Assembly: GCA_026168455.1 (NCBI GenBank) | Contig: CM047426.1 | Coordinates: forward strand, 44,410,307 to 44,474,306 | DNA: 64,000 nt | Direction: 5' to 3' | Source of the DNA: Theocolax elegans | Lineage: Eukaryota > Arthropoda > Insecta > Hymenoptera > Cerocephalidae | Shown: positions 34,900 to 47,168 of the stretch, one piece after another | How the letters are laid out: every line of letters begins with the position of its first letter | How positions within the stretch are numbered: position 1 is the stretch's first letter | The notes under the pieces: generated by a model | Databases searched by the model: none | What the model saw: only the letters and a program-made list of their open reading frames with translations | What the model was told of the DNA's origin: nothing | Program-made: the position numbers and the translations under genes

Positions 34900-36345
34900 A
34901 TTTTGTGCTGACATTTGAGCAAGCGAAATAGTATATTGCTGCAATACTGAGCAAAATAAAATTTTCCTGCTACAGTAATCACAAAATCGAATTTTCAGCC
35001 CGAAGTTAGGAAAAAAAATTTGGTAATAAAGCATATCCACAAGTTTCATATAGAAGATTACATCTTGAAATACAACAGTCAAATTAATGAAATATTATAA
35101 CACCGCAACAAATAATTTTAAAGACGGAAAGGAGAAACGGAATAGACTATGTTGTAGCCCGAATAAACGAAGACTGTAGAATTATTGAAGGAAAATAGTA
35201 GTATTCCGTATATCCCACGATCGGTGTGTAGCACCTCCAACTACGGAATACCAAAATACAAGTCGTTGCCGCATCGGGCACGGAAACAAATTATGCATTT
35301 TTTTTATTACAACGATGGGCATGCTACATGCCCTTTGCTGGATTGTAATAAGCGCGACGATCGGAACATAATATGTTCGAGTATAATCGTAATAGTACGC
35401 TACTAAAACAATAATTATTCACGACGACTGTCATAATAAAGGATTCAAATAGATCATTGATTTTGATAATACAAGTTTTGGCTTTGTGAAAGTCTATGCT
35501 GGTTAAGAGATAATACGTATAATTTGAAATGTATTATTCCGCTTTATTATGGCAATATAGCATTTCCAATTTTTTTTCCGTGTAGAAAAAGAAAACAGTA
35601 GTTACTCTTAGGTATTCATAAAGGTGTACGTAATGTTTCAAAAGCTTTTTGTAGTATATTGCTACAAGCTCAAAAATTTTTCAAAAACTGATTTATCTAG
35701 TTGTAAACCGTCTAGTTAAAAAAATATTTATTTTATTACTTCCATTGTTATTTGTATTATCTATTTAGAACATTTATTAATTTTTTCGAAGTTCAATTTT
35801 TATTTTTTCCATATCTTTTGACCAAATTAAGATATTTAATGTTCTTTTTTTTCAAAATTTGTCTACTCGATCTCAATTTTCTTTCAAAGCTCTGTTTGAA
35901 TGTACTTCTTTATTGTTTTCGTGTTATAAGTAATCAAAGTTTAGGGTTTTTTTGGCGCGATCTTTTGTTATTTGGTAATATCTATCGTAAAGAAGGACAT
36001 TGAACACTAAATCTCCGGCGTTCTTTCTATTTTTATAGTAGAAATCATATCCTAGAGTTTGGTAAGGATCTGTTTTCTAAAAAGTGTGCTTTAAACCGCT
36101 TTAAACCAATACAAAAATTAAATTTACGATTAATACAGGCGCATAATATTAGGTCTTTAGAAGCCAGTTTTGGCTTTTTCTGGCCATTAAACTTTAATTC
36201 AAAGTCAGTGCATATAAAAAAATTTAAAGGCGTTTTGTCCTCGACCTCCAGTTTGGACTCCCCAGTAAGAAACTGGAGATCATACCTTGTCGCAAGATGA
36301 ACTGTAAAAGATAAAAGATAAACGCCGGCAAGATGTTATGCTTCT
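34900..36345. other. No gene recognised
   Basis: Mostly AT-rich. One 83-codon plus-strand frame (35752-36003) is Phe/Leu-rich and probably chance; sequence to about 36330 could be the 3' end of an old LINE but has no motif. An (AT)n tract lies at 36346-36359. Confidence 0.4.
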
Positions 36346-36359
36346 ATATATATATATAT

Positions 36360-37049
36360 TGTAACGTGGTACGGATTGAATATAAGGAATAAAAAATCAA
36401 CGAAGGTATCGGGGCGCGAACCCACGATCCCGGGAGCGCGAGGCAGAAGCCTCACCACTGCGCTACCATTCACAATTATCCCGGCTAGACGACTTGGTCC
36501 TATCGACGTACGTCGCCGATAATCCAGGGACCTACCTACGCCGACACTCGAAATCCGTACCCGTTATATCCCCCACCAAAACGCGACCTACGCCCTCGGG
36601 GAGCCGTTTGATCACTTCGATCACCTGGGCTAGAGAGGCGAAGGTTGTCCCTGCTCGACCGGTGTCAAGAAGACCGTTTTCTGAGCACCGGGAGCCTCGT
36701 TAGGGATAGCTGTGCGTTTGCACCACCACGCTTGAGATCCCAGAAACTCAAGCTCCCCTACGTCTAGTGCCAACCTTGGAGGTGTACTGCGTATACGTAT
36801 ACACACTGTACCGAGAGACCCACAGGCTTTTCTCCTATAGTCGTACTTCCGCACTTTTTGACGTTCTCGCGGGGAAATCCACCGGGACTGTGGTGGTGGG
36901 GATGGGAGTTTATGACCGACTTCGGTCTAAGATGAGCCAGGCGAAGATAAACTACTTCGTCTCTTCTGGCATGTGGGTTTTTGAGTTGGGCGCCATTTGT
37001 AACGGGGTACGGATTGAATATAAGGAATAAAAAAATCAACGAAGCCAGT
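36360..37049. repeat. LTR-like segment with 45-bp direct repeats at both ends
   Basis: TGTAACGTGGTACGGATTGA starts at 36360 and a near copy, TGTAACGGGGTACGGATTGA, at 36996; both continue to AATCAACGAAG. Between them is GC-rich DNA with short chance frames. The start resembles that of the neighbouring gypsy B LTR (TGTAACGGGGTGGG). Probably a rearranged LTR of a related element. Confidence 0.45.
36405..36473 (-). repeat. tRNA-like module
   Basis: Minus strand has GGTAGCGCAGTGGTGAGGC (A box) and GTGGGTTCGCGCCCC (a B box with GTTCGCGCC instead of GTTCGANNC). The acceptor stem is poor. Probably a tRNA-derived repeat within the LTR-like segment. Confidence 0.45.
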
Positions 37050-38314
37050 TGTAACGGGGTGGGTACTGGGGAAATGTAAGGCCCACGGTTAGGCCCAATT
37101 TGTTCCAACTTACCAACCTTAAGTGTGCAGTCCCACGATGCGGCCGGGAACCGCTTTGATTCCCGTGCAATGCCGTTAACAACGTCAAACACCTCGTTTG
37201 ACTTAGATACCGTGTGTTGGGCCCTATGCCCAAAATTGCCAACTAGGATAAACACCGAAGAGGGCGGTATTCGTAGGATAGGACGGTAACCGGTAAAACA
37301 CTATCAACAATCGATATTATTCGTTAATCGGCGAGAAAGATTGTCTCGCCGAGTCAATTTATTAAATTACCAATTAAATAATAATAAATTAAAAATAAAT
37401 TAACGTTAACAATTTACGGGGAGTCGTACCGATGACTACCCCCGAGGTCAGCGCGGAAACAGTTAGTTAAAATCTATTTAACTGTAGATTACGAGCAACC
37501 GATCCGGATATGATCGGCTGCTTAACCTGATGGCATACGTCACACCGTGTGACGTATGTATCTCTGACGTAGAGAGCTTTGACGTAGAAGCTTCCTACGT
37601 CACGCGCGCCTTCTCTCGTGAAGTGGCTCTCGCGAACCACCGACCTGTCTATCCGTGCGGGTATTGTCACGAGAGGGGGAAAAGGAGGAACGCTTCCTCA
37701 CTTGGACCGTACCAGGTAACTCGGGGCGCGAAATATTAGGTAGACACGCGGGTCTAAACGTGGTGCACCACTTACCGCTTGTCTAAATATCGCGCCTCGG
37801 CGGGAAGCGACTGGGCAAAGGAAAGATAGCTTGTCCTCGTGCGTATCTCTCTCTCTCTCTCTCACTCCAACGGTCGGGAAGGCGGTCGACTCTTGGCTTC
37901 CGTTTCTCACTGCCCGTGAGACGCGCTGCTCTGCACGTCGACGTGGAGGTTGGTGGGGAGAAAACCTCACACCCACACACTAGATGTACCAGTCTTTAAT
38001 CTCTTATTTTCCGTTAAAAATCTCTCGGCAGTTGTCAACACGATGTTGTTGCCGATCGCGCGCGAACTCTCTCTGTCAGCTGGGCGCGCACGATTCTTGC
38101 GCGTTCGTGCGCGCGCCGCGCTGTATCTCCTCTTTCGCCTTGCTTACCTGATCGGTAACACGCTTACCGTTATAATATATATATAGAAGCAAGACGACAA
38201 TCCCCCTAACGAGTGTAGAGAACAAGGTTGGGTAAGTAGTCGTCAACAACCCATTTTCGAATGCTTTTTCATTATTTGAGTTTAAAGCTTAAAAACATAA
38301 AGACTTGCATAACA
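37050..38314 (-). mobile_element. Complete LTR of gypsy B family
   Basis: Read on the minus strand it starts TGTTATGCAAG (38314) and ends CCCCGTTACA (37050), 1,265 bp. Long stretches match 45971-47172 almost base for base, for example all of 37467-38186. It is followed by (AT)n and then a second, partial LTR, so it may be a solo LTR or the outer end of a rearranged copy. Confidence 0.75.
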
Positions 38315-38334
38315 ATATATATATATATATATAT

Positions 38335-38722
38335 ATGCCCAAAATTGCCAACTAGGATAAACACCGAAGAGGGCGGTATTCGTAGGATAGGACGGTAACC
38401 GGTAAAACACTATCAACAATCGATATTATTCGTTAATCGGCGAGAAAGATTGTCTCGCCGAGTCAATTTATTAAATTACCAATTAAATAATAATAAATTA
38501 AAAATAAATTAACGTTAACAATTTACGGGGAGTCGTACCGATGACTACCCCCGAGGTCAGCGCGGAAACAGTTAGTTAAAATCTATTTAACTGTAGATTA
38601 CGAGCAACCGATCCGGATATGATCGGCTGCTAAACCTGATGGCATACGTCACACCGTGTGACGTATGTATCTCTGACGTAGAGAGCTTTGACGTAGAAGC
38701 TTCCTACGTCACGCGCGCCTTC
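38335..38722 (-). mobile_element. Partial LTR joined to gypsy B pol
   Basis: Matches 37226-37613 nearly perfectly. On its right side it joins directly to the pol linker (HDE of the integrase entry) at about 38723, so the rest of integrase and part of the LTR are deleted. On its left side it breaks off into (AT)n. Confidence 0.75.
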
Positions 38723-39345
38723 ATCGTGACACTCTCTCAGAATAGAGTGACGATTCTCTACGGGTACGACCAGCTTCCATGCTTGCTCATCATCCATCAC
38801 TTCCTCTAAGCAAGATTGTTAACGTGAGCGGAGCATTTCAACCGGTCTGCTCTAAAACCGGAGCAAATTTTTATTTTCTTAAACCGCTCCAAAATTGAAC
38901 AAAATTGTATGCTCTTCGAAACGGTCAGTTTAAGAGCAGACCTATTTTTCTTTAAATTTATTTGCTCCGCTCCGAGTTGACCGGTGAGCTCTCTTTTATT
39001 TTTATTTTCTATTTATTATTTTTTTTTTTTTTTCGTTTATTATTAATTTTTTTGATAGTACAATAATAACATCAACAAGCTTTGGTTTGCAGTTAATTTT
39101 AATATATACATATGTTATATTTCAAAGTTGAATTAAACGTACTTGTCGATATTAAATCATGTTTAATACTTGTTCTAATGTGATGTAAACACAATTAATA
39201 CTTCCAAGTAATTTAGTTTAGTACAAGGAGCTTGTACTTTTACAGTAATTGCGTAAATACGTACAATTAAAGAGTAAGAATTTAGTAAGGAAAATCCGTG
39301 CAAGTAGACAGCAGTCAAACACATTGATTATATCATCGTGCAAAC

Positions 39346-39963
39346 ATGAGTTATACCGAAGACAAAGATCGAAGTGAATCAATAAAAAACAAACCATCGC
39401 GCATCGTGGGTGTGTATTATAATTACGATGAGAAAACCAATCGTTCACATTGTAAAATTCACATTTTAAATTTATTTATTTATTTATTAATTTATTTATT
39501 TTAATTCACATTGTAAATTTCACATTGGAAACGCTTACAAATTTTAAAATCAAAAAACGATGCTGTGTCTTCTGCTTCTAATGATAACGAAATGATGGAC
39601 ACCTGTACTGAAGAAATTACTGATCCCATTCAACAATTTTTAGCTGAAAAAAAAAGATTAAAGCATTCGATAAAAGAAACAGTAAAATCAAGAGATATTA
39701 GGCAAATTTTAAATAGTTTTTTCGAATCAGATGTTGACTTAAATTACAATAAAAACGTTTTATTGTATTGGGAAAATATTAAATCATGTAATCCTGAGTT
39801 ATATGAACTCACAAAAGTAGTTTTAAGTCTCCCTATGACTCAAGTCATTGTCGAAAGATTATTTTCGAATGTTCGGTTTATTTTGAATTACTTGAGAAGT
39901 AATCTCAGTCCACATTTGTTAAATGACATACTATTTGTGAGGTGTAATAGAATATTTAGTTAA
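39346..39963 (+). pseudogene. hAT transposase remnant: N-terminus and dimerisation domain
   Basis: An ATG at 39346 opens MSYTEDKDRSESI... with the start of a BED-like zinc finger (VGVYYNYDEKTNRSHCKIH). After a TTTA-rich interruption (39460-39540) the frame at 39565-39963 gives ELYELTKVVLSLPMTQVIVE and RLFSNVRFILNYLRSNLSPH, the C-terminal hAT dimerisation domain, ending in TAA (39961-39963). The catalytic core and the insertion domain are missing, so it cannot be active. Confidence 0.8.
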
Positions 39964-40290
39964 AAAAAATGAATTATGTATTTATACAATTGCAATATTA
40001 TACGTTATTTTCCAACATATTCATTTGCAAAAATTTTGATTAAAAAATTAAAAAATTTGATTTTGTTAAACAAATTTTCAGTTCATTTTTATTTTTTACC
40101 CTTTAATGCCTGGCATCTTGTTTTTACTTAAATAAAAATTTTTATTTTTTAGCAGTCCTATAGAAACAAGGAAAAAAACTAAAAAAATTATTTTTGTCAA
40201 TAAACATTTTTGAAAATAAATAACAATTGTATCATATATGATACATCAGGCAACAATGGAAAGCAAAATTCAATACAAATCAATAAATAT

Positions 40291-40306
40291 GTGTGTGTGT
40301 GCGTGT

Positions 40307-40359
<53 letters not shown>

Positions 40360-40391
40360 TGTGTGTGTATGTGTGTGTGTGTGTGTGTATA
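40291..40391 (+). repeat. (TG)n microsatellite in hAT element
   Basis: About 100 bp of TG with a few TA interruptions. Reading frames predicted on it (TCTC or VCVC repeats) are artefacts. Confidence 0.95.
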
Positions 40392-40807
40392 ATATCTATA
40401 TACATATATATATGATACACTCGGCGACAACGGGTTAATAGCATTACCTATTACCTCTTTATCTCACTCTGTCTCTGCTAATTTGATTTTCCTTTGAAGA
40501 GCGGTTAAAAACCGTTTCATTTTGTTCAAGACCGCTTTCAGACCGGACAATGTTTAGTGCAGCTCAGAGTAAAATTATTTAAACCGCTCCAATCTGACCG
40601 AACCAAACAAGAAAATGCTCAAAATTTTTGAGCGGTCATTTGTTGAAAGAGCGGTCCAAAACCGCTCCGTGAGCAAAAGAACTGCTCGGTTAACAACCCT
40701 GCCTCTAAGTCCTTGTCGGGGTGATAGATGTATAGATTTCCTCCAACTATTTTCCAGTCGGGAAAATCACGGGGTCTGTCGGAAACGTTCTTGATCCAGT
40801 CTAGGTA

Positions 40808-41190
40808 CTAAGGATCAGTAGTTTGAGCCCATGACATTGCTGCTACTGTAGGCTCGTCGTTTTCATACATGCGAGATAGGGCATCGGGAACGTGATGCAG
40901 AGCTCCTTTTCTGTGCTCGACGACAAAGTCATGAGCTTGAAGCTCTAGAGCCCATCTCGCTAATCGGCTGGTTGGATTTCTCATATTACACAACCAGCGA
41001 AGACTACTGTGATCCGTTATCACTTTGAAGTGGTACCCTTCGATGTAAGGTCTGAACTTATTAATAGCCCAGACCACGGCCAAGCATTCCCTCTCCGTAA
41101 CGCTATAATTCTTCTCGGGTGCTGTGAGAATGCGACTGGCAAACTCAATGACTCTTGCCTCTCCGTCTATCTCTTGGACGAGCACGGCTC
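40808..41190 (-). pseudogene. pol: RNase H domain of gypsy B pol
   Basis: Ty3/gypsy RNase H. The first catalytic Asp lies in TDASDTGIGAVLVQE, just upstream and partly in the frame that is lost after RT; then TERECLAVVWAI, FKVITDHSSLRWL and the HRKG..HHVPDALSRMYE end. It closes at an in-frame TAG (40808-40810), after which the linker continues readable. A frameshift and a loss of about ten residues separate it from RT. Confidence 0.83.
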
Positions 41191-42131
41191 CTATGCCGGT
41201 ATCGCTCGCGTCCGTGTCGTCGAAGAACTGGAGCAGTCATGATCAGGGCCTTCAGCTGCTGAAAGGCTTGTTCCTGTTCATCTAACCACTCGTACCCTTG
41301 GTTCTTCTTCGTAAGACGGGTAAGCGGCTCGGCAATCGTGGCGTAATCCGGCATAAAACGCCGATACCACGACTCCATGCCGAGGAATCGTCGAAGCTGT
41401 TTGAGGTTCTTGGGAGCCCTTATCGGCTCTGTCTTGGCTGGGTCGGGACGAATTCCATCCCTGTTGACCAGCACGCCAAGGTATCTCACCTCATCTTGAC
41501 AAAAGACACACTTGTCTTTATTTACTGTCAAGTTAGCTTCGGTCAGTCTTTTCAGCACCATCTCGAGATACTTCTTGTGCCCTTCAAATGTCTCGGTGAC
41601 TATAATAATGTCATCGAGGTAAGAAAAGGCATTGAGCTCGAGATCAGGACCAACAACTTGGTCAATCATGCGTTGGAAGGTCGCGCCGGCGTATGTCAAT
41701 CTGTATAGCATCCGCTTAAACTGATACAATCCCATCCCCGGGACTGTGAAAGCCGTATAAGGACTCGATTCCTTCTTGAGAGGTATTTGATGATACGCTG
41801 AGTTCATGTCCAGAGTACTAATGTACCGACATCTCTTCAGCTTGCGCAATATATCCTGCATGAACGGGAGGGGATAAGCGTCTGGTTTCGTTAGCGCATT
41901 GACTTTCCTAAAGTCAATGCAAAACCGACGTGACCCGTTCTCCTTGCGTACCATCACCACGGGGCTTGACCAACCGCTGTCCGAGGGCTCTATGATCTCT
42001 AAATCTAGCATCTCTCGGACCTGGCGGTGCATCTCCTCCTGGATCTTCTCCGACACCGGGTAATACTTCTGCTTTATCGGGCGAGCTGATCCCACGTCAA
42101 TCGAGTGCTCGATGAGTTGGGTTCGCCCGAT
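41191..42131 (-). pseudogene. pol: Reverse transcriptase domain of gypsy B pol
   Basis: Full RT core: RFCIDFRKVNALTKPDAYPL, STLDMNSAYHQI (motif A), the catalytic YLDDIII at about 41605-41625, and the GMESWYRRFMPDYA connection. The segment normally reading GLTNAPATFQ is altered to RLTYAGATFQ, so several conserved residues have changed. In-frame TAA at 42132-42134 separates it from protease. The real start is upstream; the ATG at 42095 is only the first methionine after that stop. Confidence 0.86.
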
Positions 42132-42737
42132 TTAGAGAGAAGTATTAGACAGCACTTTGCTTACTAGCGCTCGCAGCTCTTCCCTTTCCGCCTCGGTTGC
42201 GTCCGCTATCCCAGCGGACGAGAGGGTGGCCATACCCCCTATTCCAGCAACTTCGAGGTGGATCTGCTGCTTGCTGTCCTTGAGGAACAGGCGGTCGCTA
42301 TCCGGATCCAATATGGCTCTGAATGCTCGTACGAAATTTACTTCTACGTAGCATTCGGCGTCAAGATTTGGTATGATCGCTACCCTTATTTCACGTGTCT
42401 CCTTCCCGAAGGTGAAAGGTAAGATCACATGACCGTTTAGCGGTTGGTAACTACCATCCGTCATCTTGACGCGTCCGGCGTTCGCCACAATGAGCTCCTT
42501 GCCCAATGCTGCGGCGATTTGCAGATCGCTGGGTCCCATCACGGTTGTGGAGGCTCCGGGATCGTATAAGGCTCTTATACGAAAGCCCTCAATCTCCACG
42601 AGAAGCGACCAACGACTCTCATCCTCTGGTTTATAGGATGAGGTTGGTCTGCTGGCTTCTTGGGACCGTTCCTCCTCTTGAGGCCCATTTCCGCTCCTCT
42701 GGACCATACTCTCGGTCGGAGCGGGTCTGTCCCGAAC
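42132..42737 (-). pseudogene. pol: Aspartic protease domain of gypsy B pol
   Basis: Retropepsin with active site LYDPGASTTVMG near 42545-42575. Most retropepsins have D-T/S-G; here it is D-P-G, which may be a family trait of insect gypsy elements or a lesion. The second element (CYVEVNFVRAF) is present. The frame opens just after a TGA near 42737 and differs from the gag frame, which ends at 42758, so a gag-pol frameshift site is not preserved. Confidence 0.72.
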
Positions 42738-42757
42738 TCACGTGGGACAGCGGAAAC

Positions 42758-44653
42758 TCAAGCTCTTGGGTCGCGGTTTTCGTCCCGGTTAATCGCTCCC
42801 TTTGGAGTTCCCGAGCACACCGGACAGTACCTGAGGGAATATCCAATTTTCCCGCAGCCCTTGCAGGTAAGAGGCTTAGTCGGATCGAAAGTCGAGCCCA
42901 TTCGGTTTTTCGGCTGTTCCCTCACTTTTTCTCTCGGTGGACTAGCACTCTTCTTCTCCTGCCGGTGTCCGAAGCTCTTGCTCGGGCCATTAGGTCTGCC
43001 AAACCTCCTACTCTTCGGAGATCGGTTGGCCGGCGAGCTTTTCTTTGGAGAGCCAGACCTTGGGCTTCTCCTACGGGACTGTCGGGTCGTCGACGTCAAT
43101 TGGGAGACGATGGGCCGCAGCGTATCCTCCAGCATCTTTGCGATGCGGGCGACGACGTCTGGCTCGCTTGGTTTGACTGGACTTACCTCAGCGGCCGCTA
43201 CCTTAGCCTTCGGCGAACCATTTTTCCGCTTCGGCTTATACGCCATTTCGAGAAGCAGAGACCCTTCCTCCGTAGGTGGTAGACGATATACTTTCTCACC
43301 TTCTATCGTCTGCTCCGCTTCCGTGGCGAGGTCCAGCATTTGTTCAATTGAGCTCACTTCCGTTCTCTTGAACAGCCGTTGAAGCTGTGGCAGCATGTTC
43401 CGATACAAATGATCGAGCTGCTGCGCTACAGTCGGCGTAGGGACTATCTTTCGCATTATTGCGATAGAGCACGTCATATAGTCCCTAACCGGTTCATCGG
43501 GTCCTTGAGTCCGTGCGTTGGACTCGGCGATGATCCTCTGCTGGAAACGTTGGCTCATTCCGTACCAACGTTTAGCCGAAGTCACGAAATCTTGCCAGGA
43601 GTGCCACTTGTGTTTCTCGTTCTGGTACCATGTGGCGGCAGTGTCTGTCAGAAGTTCCGAGAGTGACGGCAATAACTCGTCCTCTGACAGGTTGGCCAGG
43701 ATCCTGCAATCCTCGATCCTGGTTAGGAAGGCGTCGATGCTCTGGCTCTTGTCGCCAGAGAACTTGACCTGCTACTTCCTAACAATGCCGCCGACGTCCC
43801 GAGGTGTTCCATTCAACCTCGATGACGTCGAGAAGCTTGGTGTTGAGAATGTCCGATCCTTGTTTGGCGGGCTGCGCGCTTGAGGAATCCTCTGGGATTC
43901 TCGCGCATTCCCCCCCTTCCAAGCTCCATCAGGCTTAGACTGAGGGGCGCTTGTGCGTTGTTGCTCGCCTTTTACTTGCGGCTCACCTATCTCGCTCACA
44001 TCGGGACCATAACACGTATATGTGTCCTGAAATTGCACATGGTGAGATTGGTTGGCACCGTCCAACCTCGTGCTGTGAGCGGTTTGAGTGCGCTCGGACG
44101 TCAGCTTATCCACCTTTATAGTAAGGTCATTCACTTTTTTTATAAGCTGCACCAAGGTCTGGGAGAACGATCGAGGGATTTTAAAAATGTTTACCTCTTC
44201 TGAGACCAATGACAGCCATTCTTCCTCTCGTTCGGGTTGAGGCTCTGTGTTGGTCGCGGCTGACGTCGTTTCATTTAGCACGACGTCATCGAAATCCTGC
44301 ACCGTCCTGTGCAGGTTGTCTTTAACCGCAGCGTTCTCCCGTAGTACCAGATACTCTTCCTGGTCTGGGCTAGGTTCATCAGACTCCTCGTCTTAATGTT
44401 CACCTAGCATCTGCAGCCACATATTTCTCCGTTGGAGACGGCTGCGAACTGCTGTAGCTTCATCTTCCTCCTGGTTAAACTCCTGGGCCGAATAATTTCC
44501 TAATAGCCACTGGTGGAGTCGCTCGGCTTTCCTATGAACCGAGCCTGCCGATTTTAGATTCAAGGAGTCCAGCTGCAATTCAATTTGCTCCCTGGTGAGC
44601 GTCTCGATCCATGCATCGATTTGACTATCGACGTCTTTCTGCTGAGCGGCCAT
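42758..44653 (-). pseudogene. gag: Gag of gypsy B, two in-frame stops
   Basis: One frame from ATG 44653 (MAAQQKDVDSQIDAW) to TGA at 42758, with stops at 44393-44395 (TAA) and 43772-43774 (TAG). The N-terminus (residues 1-60) resembles a SAP-like helical motif. The capsid region (about 43780-43300) has ATWYQNEKHKWHSWQDF and DEPVRDYM, typical Gag capsid words. A basic Ser/Arg-rich linker follows, then a single zinc knuckle CKGCGKIGYSLRYCPVC at about 42865-42815. Length without stops is about 630 codons. Confidence 0.8.
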
Positions 44654-45642
44654 ATTCAGTTGTAGCGTCGTTTATACGTTTAACAGTAAGTAGCCTCGCT
44701 GGCTTGACGCACTATGTGTGTGCAAGGTTATATGCTGTCGAATATTTAACTTTGGCGTTACTTGCCAAATGTCCAATTCGCGTAACTGGGTTTTGCTTCT
44801 ACCTAAGCTAACCGCTAAAGCACAAATCCGGATGCCAAAAGTAAGTCCTGTCTTACTTTGATCAGGAAGCACTACTGAGTTTAAACTATTTTTAACAAAT
44901 CTGCTAATAAATTTACAATAAACTACTGCCTGGCTCTTACCTTGCGCTAACTTAACGGTACTATATAATAAATAATAAATAATTCAATAAATAAATAAAT
45001 TAAATAATTAAAGTTACCGCGCGCTTGACCTCTTACAAAAATATAACCTATAATACAATTTGTAAAGGTCTGAGCCAGGTTATAAGCTTCCTGTTTTGTG
45101 CCAGCAAAAACCAGTTAAACCTTGCATACACTTACAAACAATTTATTTAGACCGATAAATTGCCACCAGATTATGTCGCGCTGTGTAGCGTTCTTTCGTT
45201 CCTCTAGGTGGCGCTAGTTACTTGGTTTGGTCCAAACTACCCAATTTCCAAGTAACGTTGGTCGCTCTATCGATTCCGTTCGAAAACCCACCAAATTTCC
45301 TATTTGTGCGACTTTTTTCTAGTGGCGTCACCTATGTTCGACCAGGAACCAATTTCCTGTGTCTACTACTAAGTAGTCGAGACGAGAAAAATAAAAAAAA
45401 ATTTTATTTGTTATAAAAAAATTTTTATTTGTTTATAACAATTCTATTTGTTAATATACAAATCCCGCCTCGAGGGGGAACGAAAGAGTACCGAAATATA
45501 CTTCACAATTTCGAAACGCGACAGCTGACCTTGTTATTGTTCGCGAGTTACCCAATTGTTAATTAACAATATTATTAACAATTGAACAACTATATCGTGC
45601 TTGTTGATTTTTCCGATATCCTGTATCAAAAATCTACACGTA
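44654..45642 (-). other. Long 5' leader of gypsy B
   Basis: About 1 kb between the primer binding site and the gag ATG, with no coding region. AT-rich (44930-45130, 45390-45450). Leaders of this length are unusual but not unknown in insect gypsy elements; the packaging signal is likely to be here. Confidence 0.5.
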
Positions 45643-45652
45643 TTGGGCGCCA
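45643..45652 (-). promoter_or_regulatory. Primer binding site, tRNA-Lys type
   Basis: Minus strand reads TGGCGCCCAA two bases after the LTR end TTACA. This is the start of the binding site complementary to the 3' end of a tRNA-Lys. Its position next to the LTR fixes the element orientation. Confidence 0.7.
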
Positions 45653-45654
45653 GT

Positions 45655-47168
45655 TGTAACGGGGTGGGTACTGGGGAAATGTAAGGCCCAATTTGTTCCA
45701 ACTTACCAACCTTAAGTGTGCAGTCCCACAATGCGGCCGGGAACCGCTTTGATTCCCGTGCAATGCCGTTAACAACGTCAAACACCTCGTTTGACTTAGA
45801 TACCGTGTGTTGGGCCCTATGCCCAAAATTGCCAACTAGGATAAACACCGAAGAGGGCGGTATTCGTAGGATAGGACGGTAACCGGTAAAACACTATCAA
45901 CAATCGATATTATTCGTTAATCGGCGAGAAAGATTGTCTCGCCGAGTCAATTTATTAAATTACACCAACTACCAACCTTAAGTGTGCAGTCCCACAATGC
46001 GGCCGGGAACCGCTTTGATTCCCGTGCAATGCCGTTAACAACGTCAAACACCTCGTTTGACTTAGATACCGTGTGTTGGGCCCTATGCCCAAAATTGCAA
46101 CTAGGATAAACACCGAAGAGGGCGGTATTCGTAGGATAGGACGGTAACCGGTAAAACACTATCAACAATCGATATTATTCGTTAATCGGCGAGAAAGATT
46201 GTCTCGCCGAGTCAATTTATTAAATTACCAATTAAATAATAATAAATTAAAAATAAATTAACGTTAACAATTTACGGGGAGTCGTACCGATGACTACCCC
46301 CGAGGTCAGCGCGGAAACAGTTAGTTAAAATCTATTTAACTGTAGATTACGAGCAACCGATCCGGATATGATCGGCTGCTTAACCTGATGGCATACGTCA
46401 CACCGTGTGACGTATGTATCTCTGACGTAGAGAGCTTTGACGTAGAAGCTTCCTACGTCACGCGCGCCTTCTCTCGTGAAGTGGCTCTCGCGAACCACCG
46501 ACCTGTCTATCCGTGCGGGTATTGTCACGAGAGGGGGAAAAGGAGGAACGCTTCCTCACTTGGACCGTACCAGGTAACTCGGGGCGCGAAATATTAGGTA
46601 GACACGCGGGTCTAAACGTGGTGCACCACTTACCGCTTGTCTAAATATCGCGCCTCGGCGGGAAGCGACTGGGCAAAGGAAAGATAGCTTGTCCTCGTGC
46701 GTATCTCTCTCTCTCTCTCTCACTCCAACGGTCGGGAAGGCGGTCGACTCTTGGCTTCCGTTTCTCACTGCCCGTGAGACGCGCTGCTCTGCACGTCGAC
46801 GTGGAGGTTGGTGGGGAGAAAACCTCACACCCACACACTAGATGTACCAGTCTTTAATCTCTTATTTTCCGTTAAAAATCTCTCGGCAGTTGTCAACACG
46901 ATGTTGTTGCCGATCGCGCGCGAACTCTCTCTGTCAGCTGGGCGCGCACGATTCTTGCGCGTTCGTGCGCGCGCCGCGCTGTATCTCCTCTTTCGCCTTG
47001 CTTACCTGATCGGTAACACGCTTACCGTTATAATATATATATAGAAGCAAGACGACAATCCCCCCAACGAGTGTAGAGAACAAGGTTGGGTAAGTAGTCG
47101 TCAACAACCCATTTTCGAATACTTTTTCATTATTTGAGTTTAAAGCTTAAAAACATAAAGACTTGCAT

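Larger units (their letters stand above)
38811..40701 (+). mobile_element. hAT transposon, internally deleted
   Basis: Ends CAAGATTGTTAACG and reversed CAGGGTTGTTAACC, with the 8-bp duplication CCTCTAAG at 38803-38810 and 40702-40709. Subterminal regions are full of GAGCGG/CCGCTC words (about ten on each side), the kind of short motif hAT transposases bind. It carries only the N- and C-terminal parts of a transposase, so it would need help to move. It also contains a (TG)n tract. Confidence 0.88.

Noticed and set aside
36296..36360. Telomeric (TTAGG)n or satellite DNA
   Set aside because: Only short (AT)n tracts are present here; no TTAGG run anywhere I looked.
37467..38186. Four frames repeated identically at 46325-47044
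   Set aside because: Their identity comes from LTR duplication, not protein conservation; compositions are LTR-like and no domain is present.
40197..40438. Open frames over the (TG)n tract at 40.3 kb
   Set aside because: They translate a dinucleotide repeat (THTH, VCVC) in all frames; no protein.
42506..43382. Plus-strand frames of 258 and 240 codons
   Set aside because: They lie opposite the gypsy B gag, whose zinc knuckle and capsid words identify the minus strand as coding.
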